Shown here piece by piece: positions 8,707-17,489 of a stretch of DNA of 64,000 nucleotides. The notes beneath the pieces are model-generated. The model did no database searches. It saw only the letters and a program-made list of their open reading frames with translations, and was not told where the DNA came from. Source of the stretch: Thermosphaera sp. (lineage in GTDB: Archaea > Thermoproteota > Thermoprotei_A > Sulfolobales > Desulfurococcaceae). The stretch spans positions 930,290 through 994,289 of the forward strand of contig JAWBNK010000001.1 of NCBI GenBank assembly GCA_038827615.1. Reading direction: 5' to 3'. A program made the position numbers and the translations under genes. Position 1 is the stretch's first letter. Each line of letters starts with the position of its first letter.

Positions 8707-8732
8707 CTCGTATTATTTCATGTTAAATAAGA

Positions 8733-8838
8733 GGGGCCGTAGTCTAGCCTGGCTAGGATGCCGGCCTGGGGTGATTACCCCGCTGGCCAGGTAAGCCCGG
8801 AGCGCCGGTGATCCCGGGTTCAAATCCCGGCGGCCCCA
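8733..8838 (+). tRNA. tRNA-Pro (GGG) with intron after position 37
   Basis: The acceptor stem GGGGCCG (8733-8739) pairs with CGGCCCC (8831-8837) before discriminator A 8838. The D stem is GTCT/GGAT, the anticodon stem CCGGC (8761-8765)/GCCGG (8804-8808), and the T arm CCGGG-TTCAAAT-CCCGG. Restoring a 7-base loop with C32 and T33 gives anticodon GGG at 8768-8770. That requires removing 31 bases, 8772-8802, at the canonical 37/38 site cut by the archaeal splicing endonuclease. The boundary could shift by one base because 8771 and 8802 are both G. CCA is not encoded. Confidence 0.95.
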
Positions 8839-8847
8839 TTGAAAAAC

Positions 8848-9252
8848 TTACATTAGTTTTGAGGAGAGCTCTCTAACTTTTTCAGCAAACCTACTTCTAT
8901 TGACTATAAATCTTTCATGAACGCCCTCTCCTATTACGACGTCCTTAACCATTGCTACCACGTTGAAAACTATTTTTCTCCCTTCAACGCTTTTAATCGT
9001 GGTTTTTACTTTTACTATGGAATTAACTGGGGCTGGGTTAAGGTGTTTAATGTTGACCAGGGTTCCAACGCTGGTGTACTCTTCCGGCAAGAATTTTTGG
9101 AGACACCTGAGAGATGCAGACTCCATGAAGCCTATCATACTCGGAGTCGATAGTACGAGGACGTCGCCGCTACCGATGTGCCTTGCAGTGTGGGTTTCGA
9201 GTACTTTAAATTCTTCCTCGCAGGATGTTTCAACCGGGATTTGAAAACTCAT
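8848..9252 (-). CDS. FlK-like hotdog thioesterase-family protein
   Basis: The sequence fits the single-domain hotdog proteins annotated as predicted thioesterases (COG5496, fluoroacetyl-CoA thioesterase-like): TARHIGSGDVLVLSTPSMIGFMESAS, then VGTLVNIKHLNPAPV and a V.V.TTI.SVEGRKIVF strand. The physiological acyl-CoA is unknown. The frame extends to 9276, but ATG 9252 is preceded by GGAG seven bases upstream and begins MSFQIPVE. A TATA-like TTTTTAAATA at about 9281-9295 gives a short leader. It is transcribed toward tRNA-Pro. Confidence 0.75.
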   Translation of the reverse strand: MSFQIPVETSCEEEFKVLETHTARHIGSGDVLVLSTPSMIGFMESASLRCLQKFLPEEYTSVGTLVNIKHLNPAPVNSIVKVKTTIKSVEGRKIVFNVVAMVKDVVIGEGVHERFIVNRSRFAEKVRELSSKLM

Positions 9253-9372
9253 GATAATCTCCATGAAAAAATACAATATACACTGTATTTAAAAAGTTAT
9301 GTGAAATAATAATTTAAAACCTTAAAAACTGATTAAGGTGTTAAATGTAATGACTGCTTTCAGGTGGTTGTG

Positions 9373-9624
9373 ATGAGCAGTGAGCAGGAATATGTCGTCA
9401 AGATTGGTGAGAAGGAAATAGTTGTTGACGAAAAGGTGTTGGAAGTCTTAAGGGAATACATCAAGACTCCAATGGGGCTGGAGGAGCTGGCGGAGAAGCT
9501 GGGTCTGGAGGGTTGGGAGGAGGCATATGAGTTTCTCAAGGCGATTCCGGCATGGATACTCTGGACTCCGCCCTCAATGTGGAAGTATAGGAAAGAATGG
9601 ATTGCTCGCAAAGAGCATGCTTGA
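9373..9624 (+). CDS. Small acidic protein of unknown function
   Basis: The product of about 83 residues starts MSSEQEYVVKIGEKEIVVDE, continues with a predicted helical region (LEELAEKLGLEGWEEAYEFLKAIP) that could be a small helix-turn-helix, and ends in a Trp-rich segment (WILWTPPSMWKYRKEW). I do not recognise the family. GGTGG precedes ATG 9373, supporting it over GTG 9364. It ends 9 bases from the convergent mcm gene. Codon use and composition look like a real gene. Confidence 0.65.
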   Translation: MSSEQEYVVKIGEKEIVVDEKVLEVLREYIKTPMGLEELAEKLGLEGWEEAYEFLKAIPAWILWTPPSMWKYRKEWIARKEHA

Positions 9625-9633
9625 CCAATACTC

Positions 9634-11739
9634 CTATTTGACTCTTGCTATTGTTTTGCCTGGCCTGGGCTCGTAGTACTCGCCGCTTGCGATGAGCTTT
9701 CTAAGCTGCTCGAGCACTAGCTCGCGCTCGAAGCCCTTCTCGACGGCCCTCTTAACCAGCTCCGCCCTCTCGATCTCCCCAGTCTCGTCCAGGAGCTGGT
9801 CCATGAAGCTCTTCAGCGCTTTAATTTTTTCTCTCCTAGCCGCTGAGGTACCTGTTTCAAGGATGTCTATATCGATCATTTTAGACTCAATATCGTATCC
9901 AACCTTAACCAAAGTCGTCAACACTAATCTTATAGCTTCTTGAGCGTCTTCCTCGGTTGCTTTTTGCTTCAAAGCCATTTTAGCGTTTGCCTCAGTGAGC
10001 CTTATAAGCGCCTCTAACTGCCTCGGAGTTATGGCGATCGCGGATGGTTTGCCGGGTTCAGTTGATACTGAAGCAAGCCTCATGCTCACGTAGAAGTCTT
10101 CTAATAGCTTCTTAGCCTCCGGAGTTAGCTGGGGTCGTATATATCTTCTAGCATAGCTTACGTATTTCTTCAGCAACTGGGGATCTATATGGGGCCTCGC
10201 CCGCTCGGTGTCGCTGTGGACTTCGAGAATATGCTTAGCCAGCATTCTGTCCCTATCCTTATTTGGTATGTCTTGGATAACGAATATTAAGTCAAATCTT
10301 GACAATATGGTCGGCGGCAGATCAATATTCTTGCTTATGGGTTGAGTGAGATCGTACCTTCCAAACTTCGGGTTTCCAGCTGCTAATACTGATGCGCGAG
10401 CATTCAGTCTTGCTACAATTCCTGCTTTAGCTATGCTCACTGACTGTTGCTCCAATGCTTCGTGAATAGCACTCCTGTCCTCCTCCCTCATTTTATCGAT
10501 CTCGTCAATACAGGCGACTCCCCCATCAGCTATCACTAGTGCACCGGCCTCAAGGTAGTACTCACCCGTCGTTTTATCCCTGAGCACAGTTGCTGTCAAA
10601 CCTGCCGCGGTTGAGCCCTTACCGCTCGTGTAAAGCCCCCTGGGAGCTATCCTCGACGTGTACTGGAGTAGTTGAGACTTAGCCGTACCCGGGTCTCCCA
10701 CGAGAAGGACGTGGACATCGCCCCTTATCCTTGTTCCATCTTGAAGTATCTTGGGGACTCCTCCAAACAACAAGAGAGCTATTGCCTCCTTCACATCCCA
10801 GTGCCCATAAATCCCAGGGGCTATACTAGCAATTATTTTCTCCCGAATCCAGGGATCCCTGGCTAACTCCTTGATCTTTTCTTCATCCTCCCTAGTGATC
10901 TCAATCTCCTCGAGAATCTTCTGCTGGACATCCACGTGGTTTGCCTCGATATAGAAGGAGAACAAAGGCTTAAGACCGGATGGCTTCGTCACGGATGTGA
11001 ACGGTGCTACCCTTAATACTCCAGTGATAATAACCCTGTCTCCCGGGCGGGCTACGTCTATTAAATCCCCTGTCAAAATGACTTCGACACTGCGGGGCAT
11101 CTGACCAGGGGGTATCTCCTCGGGTTTCTCCTGAACTACTATTTTCTGCCAATCGACAAACTTGCTCTTCTCCGGGACCAACTCGAACCTCGCTACCCTG
11201 CCACAAATTGGGCATGAAAGCGGCCTCTCGAGCCTCTCCCCCATTTCACCCTGTTCTGGATAAACGAACTGATGCAATTCTCCAGTCTCATTTTCCACGT
11301 GCCTGTAGAATGCTTTAACGATCCTTGCCTCAACTTTAGAGACTCTTGTGACTATCCCCTCTAGGGCAACTAGCTTGCCGATATAATCACTATTCAATTC
11401 TCTAATCCTGAAGATTCTAGGCGGGTTCCTAAACCTGGGATAGAATTTCTCCACGCCAGATGCGTATTCTGGGTAAGCTTTCCTCATTATCTCCATTATG
11501 GCTTGACTAGCGGTCTCCAATCCCTTGTCCGGATTATCGGTTATAAATCTCGCGAGTTCTCTATTGAAAAGAACGAGATCATCGAAATCGATGACTAGGC
11601 TCTTCTGATTCATGTAAACCATTTGCCTTATTCTATCTTGATACTTCGCAACACCATCTCTCGTCTGAAACTTCTCGAGAAATTTGCGAAACTCTAAAAG
11701 AGCGTCTAAACCCTTATCCTTTGAGACCTGGGCCTCCAT
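9634..11739 (-). CDS. mcm: MCM replicative DNA helicase
   Basis: This AAA+ hexameric helicase unwinds DNA at forks. The N-terminal domain carries a zinc site (RHVE...CPICGR), and the core has Walker A GDPGTAKSQLL near residue 345, Walker B VACIDEIDKM near 408 and the arginine-finger LSRFDLIF near 480. A C-terminal winged-helix region follows. Length is about 700 residues, as in other archaeal MCMs. I prefer ATG 11739, preceded by GAGGGG, over GTG 11745. It overlaps gins23 by about 26 bases, so the two CMG components are probably co-translated. Confidence 0.96.
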   Translation of the reverse strand: MEAQVSKDKGLDALLEFRKFLEKFQTRDGVAKYQDRIRQMVYMNQKSLVIDFDDLVLFNRELARFITDNPDKGLETASQAIMEIMRKAYPEYASGVEKFYPRFRNPPRIFRIRELNSDYIGKLVALEGIVTRVSKVEARIVKAFYRHVENETGELHQFVYPEQGEMGERLERPLSCPICGRVARFELVPEKSKFVDWQKIVVQEKPEEIPPGQMPRSVEVILTGDLIDVARPGDRVIITGVLRVAPFTSVTKPSGLKPLFSFYIEANHVDVQQKILEEIEITREDEEKIKELARDPWIREKIIASIAPGIYGHWDVKEAIALLLFGGVPKILQDGTRIRGDVHVLLVGDPGTAKSQLLQYTSRIAPRGLYTSGKGSTAAGLTATVLRDKTTGEYYLEAGALVIADGGVACIDEIDKMREEDRSAIHEALEQQSVSIAKAGIVARLNARASVLAAGNPKFGRYDLTQPISKNIDLPPTILSRFDLIFVIQDIPNKDRDRMLAKHILEVHSDTERARPHIDPQLLKKYVSYARRYIRPQLTPEAKKLLEDFYVSMRLASVSTEPGKPSAIAITPRQLEALIRLTEANAKMALKQKATEEDAQEAIRLVLTTLVKVGYDIESKMIDIDILETGTSAARREKIKALKSFMDQLLDETGEIERAELVKRAVEKGFERELVLEQLRKLIASGEYYEPRPGKTIARVK

Positions 11740-12316
11740 GACCACCCCTCACTGATAAGTTCTTCCTGTGAATATCGAAAACGGTCTTTAAGTGAGAGTA
11801 GAGAACCTTCTCCTCCTCGCTCAACTTCTCACTGATCTCTTGCGGAATATCGATCAAGTGTAGAAAATTAACGATCTTCCTCACCCTCTCCCTGGTTAGA
11901 GAATCGTAGAACTCCATGAACGTCTTAAGCTCATCCGCATATATCCTCCAGTCTGGCGCCGTCTTTACCTTGTTCTCCAGCTCCGTTATCCTCCTCTTCA
12001 ACCTGGTATAGAAATATCCGTTAAGCTTGGATAGCTGCAGCTTACCGGCGTATGATTCTTCGAGATAAACTAGTTGGGACAGTTTCTCCAGGGTGACATC
12101 CAAGTCCTTTACCTTGCAAACTCCTTGCTCTTGCAACTTGTACGCGAGCCATCGGGGAAGAGCGTACTCCGAGCCTTTCATCAACTCAATATAACTCTCC
12201 TCAAGGAAGATTTTCAATCCACCAGAGACTACTTCAACTTTAACGCTCTCTTCCTGGAAATCTCTCTCCATAAACCTTAACACTACCTCTTCAACAAGCT
12301 CGAGTAAACCCGTCAA
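11714..12316 (-). CDS. gins23: GINS complex subunit, GINS23 type
   Basis: The 200-residue protein has the small beta-rich N-terminal part ending in YALPRWLAYKLQEQG, equivalent to the LPLWLA segment of Psf2/Psf3 subunits, followed by a helical A domain. This order and adjacency to mcm match crenarchaeal Gins23, which with Gins15 and a RecJ/Cdc45-like protein activates MCM. The start is TTG 12316. A TATA-like element on this strand at about 12340-12352 gives almost no leader. No GINS15 gene is in the window. Confidence 0.82.
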   Translation of the reverse strand: MTGLLELVEEVVLRFMERDFQEESVKVEVVSGGLKIFLEESYIELMKGSEYALPRWLAYKLQEQGVCKVKDLDVTLEKLSQLVYLEESYAGKLQLSKLNGYFYTRLKRRITELENKVKTAPDWRIYADELKTFMEFYDSLTRERVRKIVNFLHLIDIPQEISEKLSEEEKVLYSHLKTVFDIHRKNLSVRGGHGGPGLKG

Positions 12317-12407
12317 AGTACCAACCCTTAGTATGGAAAATCTCTTTATTTACCAATCCTCCTATTAATAGAGAATAGAATTTAAAGCGTCGGTCGGGTG
12401 GAGTGTT

Positions 12408-13385
12408 TTGAGCGAGGCCGAGCTACTATGGACTGAGAAGTATAGGCCGAGAACTCTGGACGACGTTGTCAACCAGAGCGAGATTGTCTTGAGATTGAAA
12501 AAATTTGTCTCAGAAAAGAACATGCCGCACCTCTTGTTCTCAGGACCGCCGGGAACTGGTAAGACTACGATGGCTCACTGTCTAGCACATGATCTCTACG
12601 GAGAGAACTACCGACAGTACATGCTTGAACTAAACGCCTCAGATGAAAGGGGTATAGATGTGATCAGGAGTAAGGTCAAGGAGTTCGCAAGGACGCGTGT
12701 AGTGGGCGAGGTACCATTCAAGATAATACTCCTCGACGAAGCGGACAACATGACTGCTGATGCTCAGCAGGCTTTGAGGAGGCTGATGGAGCTTTACACT
12801 GTTTCAACTAGGTTTATACTGATAGCTAATTATCCAAGCAAGATTATCGAGCCTATTCAGAGCAGGACGGCGGTGTTCAGGTTTACTCCATTGAAGAAGG
12901 AAGACGTTGTGGAGAGGCTGAGATACATCTGCAATAATGAGAAAGTCGTGTGTCGCGATGACGCCTTGACAACTATCTACGAGCTCTCTGAGGGAGATAT
13001 GAGGAGGGCGATAAACATTCTGCAAGCATCAGCAGCCTTGGGAGAAGCGACAGTAGAGAACGTCTACAAAGTAGTTGGTCTAGCTCATCCCAGGGAAGTT
13101 CGTGAAATGATTCAGCTAGCTTTATCCGGTAATTTCAACGAGGCGAGAAGCAAGCTTCGAACCCTAATGATAACATACGGATTAAGCGGGGTGGACGTCG
13201 TCAAGCAGATACACAAGGAGTTGTTCAGCTCGGAAGTAAAAATTCCTGACGAGCTGAAAATCGTTATATCCGACCTGGTAGGTGAAATACAGTTCAGGCT
13301 CGTCGAAGGAGCCGACGATGAAATACAGTTGAATACTCTACTAGCTAGACTCGCACTAATAGGCAAGAAGTTTAAGCCAGGGTGA
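12408..13385 (+). CDS. rfcS: Replication factor C small subunit
   Basis: The clamp-loader subunit loads PCNA using ATP. Hallmarks are the N-terminal WTEKYRP box, Walker A GPPGTGKTTMAH at about residues 45-56, Walker B LLDEADNM near 110, and an IQSRTAVFRF segment where RFCs usually have SRC, so the Cys is Thr here. Length 325 matches archaeal RfcS. The TTG start follows GGTGGAG. A TATA-like GAATTTAAAG lies about 25-30 bases upstream. It is divergent from gins23-mcm and is followed 4 bases later by rfcL. Confidence 0.95.
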   Translation: MSEAELLWTEKYRPRTLDDVVNQSEIVLRLKKFVSEKNMPHLLFSGPPGTGKTTMAHCLAHDLYGENYRQYMLELNASDERGIDVIRSKVKEFARTRVVGEVPFKIILLDEADNMTADAQQALRRLMELYTVSTRFILIANYPSKIIEPIQSRTAVFRFTPLKKEDVVERLRYICNNEKVVCRDDALTTIYELSEGDMRRAINILQASAALGEATVENVYKVVGLAHPREVREMIQLALSGNFNEARSKLRTLMITYGLSGVDVVKQIHKELFSSEVKIPDELKIVISDLVGEIQFRLVEGADDEIQLNTLLARLALIGKKFKPG

Positions 13386-13389
13386 ATTC

Positions 13390-14694
13390 TTGAGCGCGAA
13401 AGTACCATGGATTATAAAATACAGGCCCAAGACGATCGAGGAGGTCGTAGATCAAGAGGAAGCAAAGGAGCAATTGTTGAATTGGCTCGAAAACTGGGGG
13501 AAGCCCAGTTCTAAATTCAAAGCAGCCCTTCTACACGGGCCTGCAGGATGCGGAAAAACAAGCCTCGTTGAAGCAGTGGCTAGGAGTAAAGGCTACCAGC
13601 TATTCGAAATGAATGCAAGCGATTTCAGGCGCAAAAGCGACATAGAAAAAATCGCTAAAGTAGCGGCCCAAACCTCCGGGTTGTCCAGTAAGATGAAGAT
13701 AATATTGCTCGACGAGGTAGATGGCGTGAACGCTAAGGCTGATGAAGGAGGGATCGAGGCAATACTGGAGTTGATAAATATCACGAAAAACCCGGTTATA
13801 CTGACTGCTAACAACCCGTATTCAGCGAATTTGCGCCCTCTCCTCCAGCATGCGCTCGTTATTCAATTCAAGAGGCTCACGGAAACCAACGTCATCCATG
13901 CGTTGAGAAGGATATGCCAAGAGGAAAAGATAGAATGTAACGATGAAGGCTTGAAGGAAATAGCTAGGAGGAGTGAGGGGGATTTGAGGAGTGCTATTAA
14001 TGATTTACAAGCAGTTGCTGAGGCTCATGGAAGGGTGACCCTGGAGCTTGTCAAATCCCTAACAACGTATAGGGATAGGCAGTACGCCCCTTACGAGGCG
14101 CTCCAACAGCTTTTCAACGCGAAATACCTCTTTCAAGCAAAGGACGCTCTAACCTCTACAGATCTCGACTATGACGAGCTCTTCCTATGGTTGAATGAGC
14201 ATATTCCGACCTATTATGAAGACCCGGAGGAAATGTACCGCGCTTACGAGGCATTGAGCAGGGCAGACGTATATTATGGGAGAATCAGGAAGAGCGGGCA
14301 GTGGGATCTCCTCTCATACATGTTCGACATGATGGGTCCGGGAGTCGCTTTCGCTAGAAAATCCTACAAATATCGATGGAAGCCCTTTAAAGCTCCTGCT
14401 AGGAAAAAAATGCTCAGCGAAACTAAACGCTCTCGCGAGGTCCGGGAAGCGTTAGCTGAGCATTTGGCCTCGAGACTTTTAACTAGCAAGGCAACCGTTA
14501 AGAACGATGTCCTTCCATTCTTGCGGATAATATTCAACTACAATCCCAAATACGCTGCGAGAATAGCAAAAGGGTATAATCTCAGCGAAGAACATATCAA
14601 CTGGCTTGCCGGAGGCAAGGCTTCAGAGATAATTGGCTACGTGAAAAAAGCAAGCAAGCAGAGGGAAAAGGCTAAGGGCTATAAGCCCATCTGA
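13390..14694 (+). CDS. rfcL: Replication factor C large subunit
   Basis: WIIKYRPKTIEEVVDQEEAK, Walker A GPAGCGKTS at about residues 50-58, Walker B LLDEVDGV near 107 and a long C-terminal collar domain identify the large subunit that completes the RFC pentamer with four RfcS. Length is 434 residues. The C-terminus ends SKQREKAKGYKPI, and no obvious PCNA-interacting motif (QxxLxxFF-like) is visible, unlike many archaeal RfcL proteins. The TTG start is just after the rfcS stop. The 3' end overlaps the convergent cdc6 gene by 16 bases. Confidence 0.94.
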   Translation: MSAKVPWIIKYRPKTIEEVVDQEEAKEQLLNWLENWGKPSSKFKAALLHGPAGCGKTSLVEAVARSKGYQLFEMNASDFRRKSDIEKIAKVAAQTSGLSSKMKIILLDEVDGVNAKADEGGIEAILELINITKNPVILTANNPYSANLRPLLQHALVIQFKRLTETNVIHALRRICQEEKIECNDEGLKEIARRSEGDLRSAINDLQAVAEAHGRVTLELVKSLTTYRDRQYAPYEALQQLFNAKYLFQAKDALTSTDLDYDELFLWLNEHIPTYYEDPEEMYRAYEALSRADVYYGRIRKSGQWDLLSYMFDMMGPGVAFARKSYKYRWKPFKAPARKKMLSETKRSREVREALAEHLASRLLTSKATVKNDVLPFLRIIFNYNPKYAARIAKGYNLSEEHINWLAGGKASEIIGYVKKASKQREKAKGYKPI

Positions 14695-15944
14695 ATCTTC
14701 TTTCTAATCAGGTCATCAATATATTTTTCGAGAACATCCAGGGGTCCGTACGGAAGGGATACTATAGTAGTTCTGCCCCTCTGCCCCTTCCCGCTGGAGC
14801 GGGCTTGGATCACACCTGCTTTCCCAAGATTCATCACATACTCGTAGAGTTGCGTGTGTTTTCTCGGGATCTCCCCGTAGAGCTCACATATCATTCTATA
14901 CTCCTCCTCCACCTCACCCATTTTCAACTCCATTCTACCGGTTTTCCTGTGGAGCCTGACAATGCTCAAGAGGACTAGGAGTTCGTGAATGGGGCTGTGC
15001 CTTATCGCATCGCTTACGTTAAGTATCTCCCTAGAGGTGCTCATTATCGCCTTCCTAACGTCGTCCAGTGTTATCCTATAGCGTCCATCAATCTCCGCTA
15101 TACTGCCAGCGGCGTGAAGTATTTCAAGCGCGTGCCTAGCGTTCCCGCTACCTCCCTTATCCCATCCCTCGAATTCAGCAATAAACCTTAGTATTTCATC
15201 ATCGTAGCTTCCCTCGTAGAGAGATGATTCAGCCCTATACTTCAATATATCGTAGAGCTGGGCTGAATTGTAAGGTTGCAACTTTATCAAGTGCCTGAGT
15301 AAATATCCCTCCGTAGTGGGATCCACGAAACTCAGTCTTACCGAATCGAGTGCAATGAATATGAAGTTCAACCTCCTAAAGACTTCTTCGGCGTCATAAG
15401 TTCTCACAATGAAATATACGGCCTCCGGCCCAGACATGCTTGCGAAATAATGGAATTCATCAAGAGTTATGATGGCGTATTCATCCCTCTCATCCAATTG
15501 ACTAAGAACCAGATCATACATCTCCTTGACGGAGAGCCCCCTGGGAGGGATCGGGATATCTAGCTGCCTCCCTATATCTGATACCACGTTGTAAAGGGTC
15601 CTGTTTCTGTGACAATTAACGTGAGCATACCTTATCCTGAACCCCCTCTCCCTTGCAAGCCTCGTGAAATCCCTGCCGAAAACCCTTGCTAAAGCCGTTT
15701 TCCCCGTTCCAACGCCTCCGGTCACCAAAACCCTCTGTGATATTGAACCCGGAGTAGTGACTAAGTGTTTGAAAAAACTCGTCAACTCCTTTAGCTCCTT
15801 CTCCCTGTGGGGCAAATGGTCGGGTATGTATTCAGGCGAAAGGCTTTCACGGCTTTTGAACACACTTGGTCTTTCAAGTTCATCCTCAATAATCTTCCAA
15901 GTGTTCTTGTCTTCCACGAGAACCACGCCGAAACTTTCACTCAT
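14679..15944 (-). CDS. cdc6: Orc1/Cdc6 replication initiator
   Basis: This AAA+ initiator binds origins and helps load MCM. Motifs are LPHREKELKELTSFF, Walker A GGVGTGKTALAR near residue 76, Walker B ITLDEFHYF near 158, the sensor-1 region FIALDSVRLSF, and a C-terminal winged helix whose wing is SSGKGQRGRTT. Length 421 is standard. It starts 3 bases after the stop of a THUMP-domain gene, so its own 5' flank is coding and holds no obvious origin. No cluster of ORB-like repeats was found nearby. Confidence 0.93.
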   Translation of the reverse strand: MSESFGVVLVEDKNTWKIIEDELERPSVFKSRESLSPEYIPDHLPHREKELKELTSFFKHLVTTPGSISQRVLVTGGVGTGKTALARVFGRDFTRLARERGFRIRYAHVNCHRNRTLYNVVSDIGRQLDIPIPPRGLSVKEMYDLVLSQLDERDEYAIITLDEFHYFASMSGPEAVYFIVRTYDAEEVFRRLNFIFIALDSVRLSFVDPTTEGYLLRHLIKLQPYNSAQLYDILKYRAESSLYEGSYDDEILRFIAEFEGWDKGGSGNARHALEILHAAGSIAEIDGRYRITLDDVRKAIMSTSREILNVSDAIRHSPIHELLVLLSIVRLHRKTGRMELKMGEVEEEYRMICELYGEIPRKHTQLYEYVMNLGKAGVIQARSSGKGQRGRTTIVSLPYGPLDVLEKYIDDLIRKKIQMGL

Positions 15945-15947
15945 CCA

Positions 15948-16451
15948 TTATTTCTCAAGGCGTTTAAAAACGGGTTGGCAGAAGCCGAGTCCACTATACA
16001 CGGTGTCTCCAAAGCCTTCGATGAACAAACAGATTCTTGACTCAGGAGAATGCTTTACGTTTTTCGCCCTTAGGATCTCCCTCACCTTTTTCCACAATGC
16101 CTCGCTCCGACCTCTAACCCCTCTCAATCTAAGCCGTAGCTTCACTTCCCCTATATCGCCTAATACTTTTTCGATACACTTAATTAATTCTTCAAACTCC
16201 TCTTGAAGCTTGAACACGCATGAAATCGGTATGATATTCTCGACGAAACCGTATTCGCGAAAAACAACCGCTCGGTAGGCTTTCTCCGGGCTCAGAACTC
16301 TACTGTAAACAAGCAAAGTATCAGGGTAATTAGTTTTCACCACGGTTACTTGGGGATCCTTCTTGAAAAGAGCGTTACCTACCTCCTCTTCGCACCAAGC
16401 CTCACTCCCTTGTTTGCAGGTAACAATTAACACTGGTTTCCCTTCATTCAA
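15948..16451 (-). CDS. THUMP-domain protein, Tan1-like
   Basis: The 167-residue protein has a C-terminal THUMP domain (VKLRLRLRGVRG...HSPESRICLFIEGFGDTVYSGLG). This resembles archaeal stand-alone THUMP proteins related to Tan1, which assists tRNA N4-acetylcytidine formation. No catalytic domain is present, so it is probably an RNA-binding adaptor. The TTG start at 16451 overlaps a short open frame upstream. The stop lies 3 bases before cdc6, so the two are co-transcribed although their roles look unrelated. Confidence 0.75.
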   Translation of the reverse strand: MNEGKPVLIVTCKQGSEAWCEEEVGNALFKKDPQVTVVKTNYPDTLLVYSRVLSPEKAYRAVVFREYGFVENIIPISCVFKLQEEFEELIKCIEKVLGDIGEVKLRLRLRGVRGRSEALWKKVREILRAKNVKHSPESRICLFIEGFGDTVYSGLGFCQPVFKRLEK

Positions 16452-16613
16452 TGCTAACCCCAGAGATTAGACATTTCCAAATATGGTTATGAAGCCATAT
16501 GTGCATACTGCTAACTCGGCTTTTCTCCAGCGCTTCAACCAACTGAGCGGGAAAAACAGGTGAGCCGGACACTCCATAATCGATCCCGAGACCGCCTCCC
16601 GTAGTGAACCAGA
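16446..16613 (-). other. Short spacer with an unexplained open frame
   Basis: Between the EamA transporter stop and the THUMP gene start, the minus strand has an uninterrupted frame of about 56 codons that ends in TGA overlapping the THUMP start. Its translation looks protein-like (GGGLGIDYGVSGSPVFPAQL, then MHIWLHNHIW). It has no good start codon; a GTG (at VSGSPVFP) is possible but has a weak ribosome site. It could be a very small gene, a 3' remnant of a lost gene, or chance. Confidence 0.25.
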
Positions 16614-17489
16614 TTAACCCCGGGTTTCCAAGGCAGATGCTACGACTCCGCTCAGAATCAACAAGCCCCCGATGATCTTCATGAGAGTGAACTCCTCGGA
16701 GTATATGATTCTTGAGAGGACAGATGCCGTCAATGGTTCGATGGTGGATGCTATCACAGCCCAGCTCGTTTTAATCCTCTTTAACCCAAGCATGTAGAGA
16801 TAATACGCCAATATTGTGACGAAAAATGCCAAGTAGAGAGAGATGATGAAAACGCGTGCTTCAATGAGCCTTGAAACGTTGCAACCACCACTATTTTGGA
16901 GGCAGAGCAATGCGATAAAAGGCAATGCCCAAGCCGACCCTCCTATACCCGTCTCAAAGGGTTCTACACCCTCATTCATCAATTTTTTACTGAAAACTAT
17001 GTAGAGGGCGAAGAAAAGCGAAGAAGACACTCCCAAGAGAAATCCGAGCGGCTCGCTAACGAATCCCTCGGAGCACACCAGTATTGCGCCCGTCACTGAT
17101 AAAACAAGAAAGATCAAGTTTACCTTGGACAAACCCTCCTTGAGAACCGCCCAGGATAGAAAAGACGCAATGACAGGGTGGATGTAAAGTAAGATGGCGG
17201 CTGTTGAGACCCCGATACGCATGACTGCGTAGTAGTATGAGATGTGGAATGGCCCAAGCAGGAAGAAACCTATGGAAGCAACCTTAAACATCTTTTCAGG
17301 CTTGAAACCCCGGGAAAACAGTATAGCAAAGTAGAACGGAAGGGTCAACACTAACCTGTAAAAAAGTAGAAGTTCCGGTGAAACCCCTAGCTGAAACCCT
17401 AATCTAGCAGCAACTCCAGTAGTACCCCATAGAAACCCCGCCATCATTATGAATATCGCATTGATATCCGCTAAGTTCTTCCTCAACAT
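16614..17489 (-). CDS. EamA/DMT-family transporter
   Basis: About ten hydrophobic segments arranged as two EamA repeats (first repeat MMAGFLWGTTGVAARLG, second FFALYIVFSKKL) identify a drug/metabolite transporter-superfamily permease in the cytoplasmic membrane. The substrate, perhaps an amino acid or metabolite, cannot be read from sequence. Length near 291 is typical. ATG 17489 with a preceding GGTG is preferred to GTG 17495. A TATA-like TATTTATACTTT at about 17522-17535 supports a short leader. Confidence 0.83.
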   Translation of the reverse strand: MLRKNLADINAIFIMMAGFLWGTTGVAARLGFQLGVSPELLLFYRLVLTLPFYFAILFSRGFKPEKMFKVASIGFFLLGPFHISYYYAVMRIGVSTAAILLYIHPVIASFLSWAVLKEGLSKVNLIFLVLSVTGAILVCSEGFVSEPLGFLLGVSSSLFFALYIVFSKKLMNEGVEPFETGIGGSAWALPFIALLCLQNSGGCNVSRLIEARVFIISLYLAFFVTILAYYLYMLGLKRIKTSWAVIASTIEPLTASVLSRIIYSEEFTLMKIIGGLLILSGVVASALETRG

